From positions 1 to 10,673 of the forward strand of contig CAKOGP040002041.1 in assembly GCA_933822405.4 (NCBI GenBank): a DNA stretch of 10,673 nucleotides. The letters are read 5' to 3'. The stretch comes from Cylindrotheca closterium. Taxonomy: Eukaryota; Bacillariophyta; Bacillariophyceae; Bacillariales; Bacillariaceae. Below the pieces are notes generated by a model that worked only from the letters and a program-made list of their open reading frames with translations, did not search any database and was not told the DNA's origin. Made by a program: the position numbers and the translations under genes. Below are positions 6,469 to 10,673 of the stretch, piece by piece. Numbering within the stretch: the stretch's first letter is position 1; every line of letters starts with the position of its first letter.

Positions 6469-9006
6469 ATGAGTCGTCGAGATGGTCCTATTGACGAAAA
6501 ATGGCTCGACAGACCACGGGCCAAACGCAGCTCTGATAGACCATCTTCAAATGTCGATGATTCTTCGAAGAAGCATTGCCATAAAAAAGCTGGCGAAACT
6601 TTGAGCGAGAGTGAAAATAGTCGTTGGACCGAAAAGCTGACCAAAAAGGGAGATTCCCCAGAGGTGTCAAAAAGCCAAAGGGATATTCATCAGACAAATC
6701 TCTTTAGCTTTTTCTCCTCTTCGTCTTCCACAAAGAAACAATCGATGCAGCATGAAAACGACAAGATTTCCCCCCAACATGAAGGAAAGGCTAAAACTGC
6801 AACAAAAAAAGCCACACCAGCTCAGGAGAAAAACGCATTCTCGCAACCAATTTCAGCTAAGCCCGCTGAGCCACAGCTAGATCAACCAGGAGCAATTTCC
6901 GATGCTATTCCAAAACCAATGATACCCTCCACAGTTTCTCCGCCTCAAAATGTGATATGGAATTCTCCCATGGATAGTGTGATCATTCGCAAAGTGCGGG
7001 GAGAGAAACCAAGAAAGAAAGTAGCAGCAATGGATTTGGATGGCACATTGACCGTATGGAGAATCAGTGGATGGCCATCAAGATTGGAGCACTATGAATT
7101 ATGGAGCTCTACCATTCCGTCACAACTTCGATCGCTCCACGATGACGGACACAAGTTGGTCATTTTCAGCAACCAAGGGGCGATCCGCAAATCGCACGAT
7201 GGAAAAAAAGCTACATTGGTGAAGAATGTCATCAATTGGATCGCTGGACTGGTCGACCGACCAATTCATGCGGTGATGTCGACCAAAAGCTTAAAGAACG
7301 ACCCAACAAATTCTTATCACAAGCCAAGCGAGAAAATGTGGGATGTTGCCATTCGATTTCTGAACAATCGAGAGCCATTCGATGTCACCAAAAGCTTCTT
7401 TGTCGGCGATTCTGCCGATGTCAACGACGAGCAAGGTGGTGTGGATTTACGCTTCGCTGCTGCCATTAGCATGACACATGGTGGCGGCTCGCAGCTCCAA
7501 TTTTGTGAACCATCACAATTTTTTGGGCCAAGCGACGCTAGTCGTCGGGCTTCGGCAAATGCTATAGGAAAATCTATTCCACCTCCGCCCAATGAAGCAC
7601 TGAAAGCGAGAGCTGCTTTTCTCGGTGGATATTATCCACGAGTTCCCATCATGTTGCTATTGTGCGGAGTCCAGGGTAGTGGAAAATCCACTTTTTGCAA
7701 ACAACTACTCCGTGTCAATGCCGAAAGCTGGATTCATTTGAGTCAGGATACGATCAACAAAGGGAAACCAGGGAAGCGAGAACAAGTTGAAGCGCGAGCA
7801 AGGGCCGCAATTCAAAATGGAAAATGTGTTCTCGTTGATCGCATGCATCTAGATCCAATGCAAAGGAAATTCTTTATTGATGTGGCAAAATCTGAGAATG
7901 CCCCGGTCCATGTTGCAGTGTTCAAGCCACCAAGAAATGTCATTCTGGAACGTGTTCGGAACCGAACGAATCATCCTGGAAAGGTGATGGGTGAAAGCGG
8001 GGTTCGACAGGCGTCAAGAGCTCTGGACAAATTAGAGATGCCATCATACTCTGAAGAAATCGAATTGATCACCTGCGTTTCCACAGCACAAAGGGTCGGG
8101 TGGCTTGCATCTCTGTACGGCAACATGATGGGGGGAGCGAGTGGGTTCTACTTTCCTCACTGTGAAATTCCTGCTTCGGACAACTTCAAGATGCCAACTA
8201 TTTCGCTCGGAACGATGGGCATGGGCAAGCGAAAAGCCAAGGAAATAGTGCTTTCAATGATTGATTCTGGTTTTGGCTGTATTGATACAGCCCCAACCTA
8301 CAGGAATGAAGAAGAAATCGGAAAAGCGTTGTCTTTTTCTAAAAGCGATACACTTTGTATCGTGAAAATTCCGAAAGCTGCCACGACCACAGAAAAAGTT
8401 CGTCTGTCCCTAGATTCAACACTGGGGAAGTTGCAACTGAAGCAAGCGGATCTCCTTCTCCTACACTGGCCATGCGACGTCATGGCGGCTGGAACCCTGT
8501 CAGCTGTATGGAAAGAAATGGAGAGTTACTTGAACGACGGTCTTTGCAAAGCACTTGGCGTCTGCAATTTCAATGTTGGCGCCCTTGCATCTCTCCTTTC
8601 CGTTTGCACAGTTCGACCTGTCGTGAACCAAGTTGAGCGCCATCCGCTCTTGGCTCAATGGGATCTACTTGATTTTTGTACACAGAACGACATTTTTCTG
8701 CAGGCACATTCGCCATTGGGGCAGGGCAGTGATGAGCTATTGAATCAGCCCCTACTCAAGTGTATTGCTAGCGAGACCTCGATGTCAACAGCACAGATAG
8801 TGATTCGTTGGAATCTACAGCACGGGGCACTGGTGACTCCAAAATGCTGTACGCCAGATCACGCAAATGAAATCTTGTCCACTTTTGCGCTGTCATCAGA
8901 TCAGATGAAAACCATTGATTCGCTGGACAGAGGGCGACGATTTGTCAGCCCACCGTTCATGTATGGCACGGCAGTTTATTGTTGGGGTAAACAAATCCGG
9001 ACATAG
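6469..9006 (+). CDS. Fusion protein: PIP-box tail, PNKP-type 3'-phosphatase, polynucleotide kinase, aldo/keto reductase
   Basis: The first two catalytic parts repair DNA strand-break ends by removing 3'-phosphates and phosphorylating 5'-hydroxyls; the last is an NAD(P)H-dependent carbonyl reductase. The 845-residue frame has no stop or intron. Residues 1-165 are low-complexity and charged, with basic clusters (RPRAKR 15-20, KKHCHKK 34-40) that could direct nuclear import, and a PIP box QTNLFSFF (75-82). Residues 185-355 are the phosphatase: DLDGT (189-193), VIFSNQGAI (231-239), HKPSEKMWD (284-292), GDSADVNDE (313-321). Residues 394-550 are the kinase: Walker A GVQGSGKS (400-407), Asp427 in QDTIN, and an Arg/His-rich lid (495-505). 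This kinase looks closer to the N-terminal kinase of plant aprataxin-type proteins than to animal PNKP. Residues 575-845 are the reductase with tetrad Asp606, Tyr611, Lys633 and His666. The animal FHA domain is missing. The start has A at -3. The domain calls are strong; the role of the fusion is unknown. Confidence 0.9.
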   Translation: MSRRDGPIDEKWLDRPRAKRSSDRPSSNVDDSSKKHCHKKAGETLSESENSRWTEKLTKKGDSPEVSKSQRDIHQTNLFSFFSSSSSTKKQSMQHENDKISPQHEGKAKTATKKATPAQEKNAFSQPISAKPAEPQLDQPGAISDAIPKPMIPSTVSPPQNVIWNSPMDSVIIRKVRGEKPRKKVAAMDLDGTLTVWRISGWPSRLEHYELWSSTIPSQLRSLHDDGHKLVIFSNQGAIRKSHDGKKATLVKNVINWIAGLVDRPIHAVMSTKSLKNDPTNSYHKPSEKMWDVAIRFLNNREPFDVTKSFFVGDSADVNDEQGGVDLRFAAAISMTHGGGSQLQFCEPSQFFGPSDASRRASANAIGKSIPPPPNEALKARAAFLGGYYPRVPIMLLLCGVQGSGKSTFCKQLLRVNAESWIHLSQDTINKGKPGKREQVEARARAAIQNGKCVLVDRMHLDPMQRKFFIDVAKSENAPVHVAVFKPPRNVILERVRNRTNHPGKVMGESGVRQASRALDKLEMPSYSEEIELITCVSTAQRVGWLASLYGNMMGGASGFYFPHCEIPASDNFKMPTISLGTMGMGKRKAKEIVLSMIDSGFGCIDTAPTYRNEEEIGKALSFSKSDTLCIVKIPKAATTTEKVRLSLDSTLGKLQLKQADLLLLHWPCDVMAAGTLSAVWKEMESYLNDGLCKALGVCNFNVGALASLLSVCTVRPVVNQVERHPLLAQWDLLDFCTQNDIFLQAHSPLGQGSDELLNQPLLKCIASETSMSTAQIVIRWNLQHGALVTPKCCTPDHANEILSTFALSSDQMKTIDSLDRGRRFVSPPFMYGTAVYCWGKQIRT

Positions 9007-9130
9007 TGACAAAGTGCGTGTCTGAAGTTGGAAATAGAAGAAGTAACTAGCTCTGAACGCAGATGGGAATTTGTGAATTCTAATCTGACTGCTGCTCTTG
9101 GAAAGGAGCTCAATCTCTTCCATCATTGCT

Positions 9131-9436
9131 TCAAAAGATTGTGAGATTGATTTTTCCCCCCGTAATCATCGTCTTGAAAAATGTTGAAATGCTGCAAAGA
9201 ACAATGCCTAGAAGATACGAGACAACGACAATGAAAGCGATTGTCGTTGTCGTTAGACGGGTCAGCCATCCCACGGTTGATAGACCATCAGAATCACCAT
9301 CACTTGTTTTGGGAATGTCAGAGCTGACAGCTTCTTCTAGCTTTACATAAACTGGTCGATGTATGAGAGGTGATAAAACCAACACACCGTGATACGCCTG
9401 AAAAATGATAAATGCTGTGTAGTAATAAGCTGACAA
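9131..9436 (-). CDS. Doubtful small membrane-protein ORF, possibly a terminal exon
   Basis: This open frame ends at a TGA at 9131 and is open back to a stop just upstream of 9436; its nominal first codon is TTG, so it has no proper start by itself. It encodes about 100 residues with one convincing hydrophobic segment (TIAFIVVVSYLLGIVLCSI), preceded by an acidic, serine-rich stretch (KTSDGDSDG). On the minus strand, ATCATTTTTCAG before GCGTATCAC looks like a 3' splice site, which would make this a last exon. An upstream ATG at 9614 followed by a GTAGCA donor could supply a nine-codon first exon in phase 0, but that donor is weak. It converges on the fusion gene. I do not recognise a family; it may be noncoding. 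Confidence 0.25.
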   Translation of the reverse strand: MSAYYYTAFIIFQAYHGVLVLSPLIHRPVYVKLEEAVSSDIPKTSDGDSDGLSTVGWLTRLTTTTIAFIVVVSYLLGIVLCSISTFFKTMITGGKINLTIF

Positions 9437-9783
9437 AATAAAGTACTATCTCCTTCAACTGAAATAAAGAGTTTAGCAGAAAAGTCATCCATGGATGGTG
9501 TTTTGCTCGCAGGAACCCAGAAGATCTGTGGATTCTACCAAAAAACGGTAATTATAATAACTGAGACATTAATTGTTAATATGCTACTCTCTGGGCATTC
9601 CATTGCCGGTTCATGTCGGCTGTAAAGGTCAGGTACTGCTGAGCGATGAGTCCGCAACAAGTTTGAACCATGTGAGGCATCTGTAAAACAGAAGTTGCTC
9701 AAGTCGTATGGAGGTCAGGGACGACTTCTCCCGCAGCTGGGCGGGGTGAATTCGGGGCACTTGAGGTCCAGCGAAAGGGTTAG
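9437..9783. other. Gene-poor stretch between the small ORF and the retroelement ORF
   Basis: These 347 bases hold no convincing ORF or RNA gene. The right part (about 9600-9783) is probably the 3' untranslated tail of the minus-strand retroelement, given that its stop codon is at 9786-9784. The left part (about 9540-9600) is A/T-rich. No poly(T) tract on the plus strand, which would mark a poly(A) end of the element, is visible. Two AATAAA hexamers on the plus strand (9437 and 9463) might serve the fusion gene as poly(A) signals, but they lie more than 400 bases past its stop. Confidence 0.35.
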
Positions 9784-10673
9784 TCAGAGTCCGGGAGGAT
9801 GGAGGGAGAAGAGCGTCTGAAGACTTTGGTGTTGAGCTTTCAAAGACCGACGGTAATCCCTGCGCTCCTGTTGAAGCAACGCAAGCCAAGATTCCTTGTC
9901 CATCAGAGATTTACGGAGGACTTGTCGACGACAAGTGAGCATAGGCTTTATTTCCGGTGGTAAATCATCCGGACCCATATCAAACTGGGAGTGAATACCT
10001 TTGATAGCAGTTCGGTGACGTGCAAGGAGCTGGACATTATTGTCCGAGTGTTGAACAGAGTTCCGCTGCTCCCACATATAGAAGGCGAGTGCAATTAGTT
10101 CCTGGGAGAGCTGAGAAGCCCAAAGAGAGACGGATCGACAACCTCGAATCTCGTCAAGGTAGTGTTGTTGGAGGGGGAGCCAAAGCAAAGCGATCCTGCC
10201 TTCCAAGAGGCCTTGGTAACCGATAACCTGTTGTGCCAAGAAGGCTGGCTGAACCGCCGGAGAGATAGCCTGGATAGAAGGGAGAATGTGGTCGCGAACA
10301 CCCCCGAGTAATATCAGCATCAACGTTTTGATGGAGGGATCCGTCAGGAGCATATCCATCCATGTGGATAGAGCGGAGACCCGGCGGTCCCATTCCTGTG
10401 TGACGGAGACAGCGTGGCATCGAGGGACGTGTAAATGGTCCTTGAAGGAACCACAGCGTGGACAAGCCGCCGCCTTCTCTAAACCCCAGAGTACCTTGAA
10501 TTTACCGGTGCCACACATCCCCACCCAGGGTTTGGTGATCCAACGTGTTGGATTTCGGTTCTGGCGGACACCAGACAAGCGACAGGCTTGTCGTCGTCCA
10601 AACCGATTGACAACTTTGTGGCCCATAAAGCCATCATTGCCAACCAGCCGTGCCAATATGCGACCCATCAAGT
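9600..10673 (-). mobile_element. Probable retrotransposon 3' portion
   Basis: The element is called from the ORF it contains and is oriented on the minus strand, so its 5' part lies beyond the right edge. The left boundary is a guess: base composition becomes less A/T-rich near 9600, but no terminal repeat, poly(A) tail or target-site duplication can be seen. Confidence 0.4.
9784..10673 (-). CDS. Retrotransposon-like ORF, C-terminal part (partial, runs off the right edge)
   Basis: About 295 codons are open with no stop up to the window edge; the first codon visible is TTG, so the true start is outside. The zinc-binding pattern CPRC-x7-H-x3-C (residues 70-85 of the visible part) follows a WITKPWVGMCG segment, and is followed by a long helical region with QQVIGYQGLLEGRIALLW, LWASQLSQELIALAFYMW and EQRNSVQH. 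This order (CCHC knuckle, tryptophan-rich helices, W..RN...H) is what I recall of proteins annotated as reverse-transcriptase-related in diatom genomes, downstream of the polymerase domain. The last 60 residues are rich in Arg, Gln and Leu and may form a coiled coil. The polymerase itself is not in view, so the class (non-LTR is favoured) is an inference. No frameshift is visible in this part. Confidence 0.6.
   Translation of the reverse strand, partial: LMGRILARLVGNDGFMGHKVVNRFGRRQACRLSGVRQNRNPTRWITKPWVGMCGTGKFKVLWGLEKAAACPRCGSFKDHLHVPRCHAVSVTQEWDRRVSALSTWMDMLLTDPSIKTLMLILLGGVRDHILPSIQAISPAVQPAFLAQQVIGYQGLLEGRIALLWLPLQQHYLDEIRGCRSVSLWASQLSQELIALAFYMWEQRNSVQHSDNNVQLLARHRTAIKGIHSQFDMGPDDLPPEIKPMLTCRRQVLRKSLMDKESWLALLQQERRDYRRSLKAQHQSLQTLFSLHPPGL

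Noticed and set aside
9630..9665. Hammerhead-ribozyme-like string (CTGAGCGATGAGTCCGC) near the retroelement end
   Set aside because: The conserved core CTGATGA and the matching GAAA with flanking stems are not present.
10154..10465. Second minus-strand frame of 103 codons in the retroelement region
   Set aside because: It overlaps the longer ORF that carries the CCHC motif and conserved-looking helices; proline/arginine-rich content is typical of an off-frame reading.
1..10673. tRNA, rRNA or CRISPR features
   Set aside because: No B-box with a matching cloverleaf, no rRNA-like stretch and no evenly spaced identical repeats were found on either strand. The GTTCGAAT-like string near 4325 lies inside UFL1 coding sequence.

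Overview
The window is eukaryotic nuclear DNA, most likely from a stramenopile alga and probably a diatom. The evidence is the gene set: an exon junction complex protein with a GTAAGT...CAG intron, a UFMylation ligase, a plant-like GDP-mannose 3,5-epimerase and a PNKP-type DNA repair enzyme. Three of the four long genes have no introns, the genes sit close together in divergent pairs, and the right end carries a reverse-transcriptase-associated ORF of a style I associate with diatom genomes. The organism call is an inference; no rRNA or organelle gene is present to fix it.

Layout, left to right. Bases 1-460 hold a minus-strand coding-like stretch that changes reading frame twice and that I do not recognise (decayed gene, or exons of a gene running off the left edge). 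Bases about 590-1085 are a degenerate A/T-rich repeat array. Bases 1375-1960 (minus) encode a Mago nashi/MAGOH homologue in two exons. A 258-base spacer separates it from the divergent UFL1 homologue (2219-4780, plus). UFL1 converges on GDP-mannose 3,5-epimerase (5019-6107, minus). A 361-base spacer then leads to a divergent 845-residue fusion gene (6469-9006, plus). Bases 9131-9436 (minus) contain a doubtful small membrane-protein ORF. Bases 9784-10673 (minus) are the C-terminal part of a retrotransposon-like ORF that continues past the right edge.

The fusion gene is the most interesting item. One uninterrupted frame joins a disordered N-terminal tail with a textbook PCNA-interacting (PIP) box, a PNKP-type 3'-phosphatase, a P-loop polynucleotide kinase that resembles the N-terminal kinase of plant aprataxin-type proteins, and a complete aldo/keto reductase with its full catalytic tetrad. 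I know of no described DNA end-processing enzyme with an attached aldo/keto reductase. A testable idea is that the reductase deals with aldehydes at or near DNA breaks. The other genes are housekeeping genes (mRNA quality control, protein UFMylation, nucleotide-sugar metabolism) and do not form a pathway with it.
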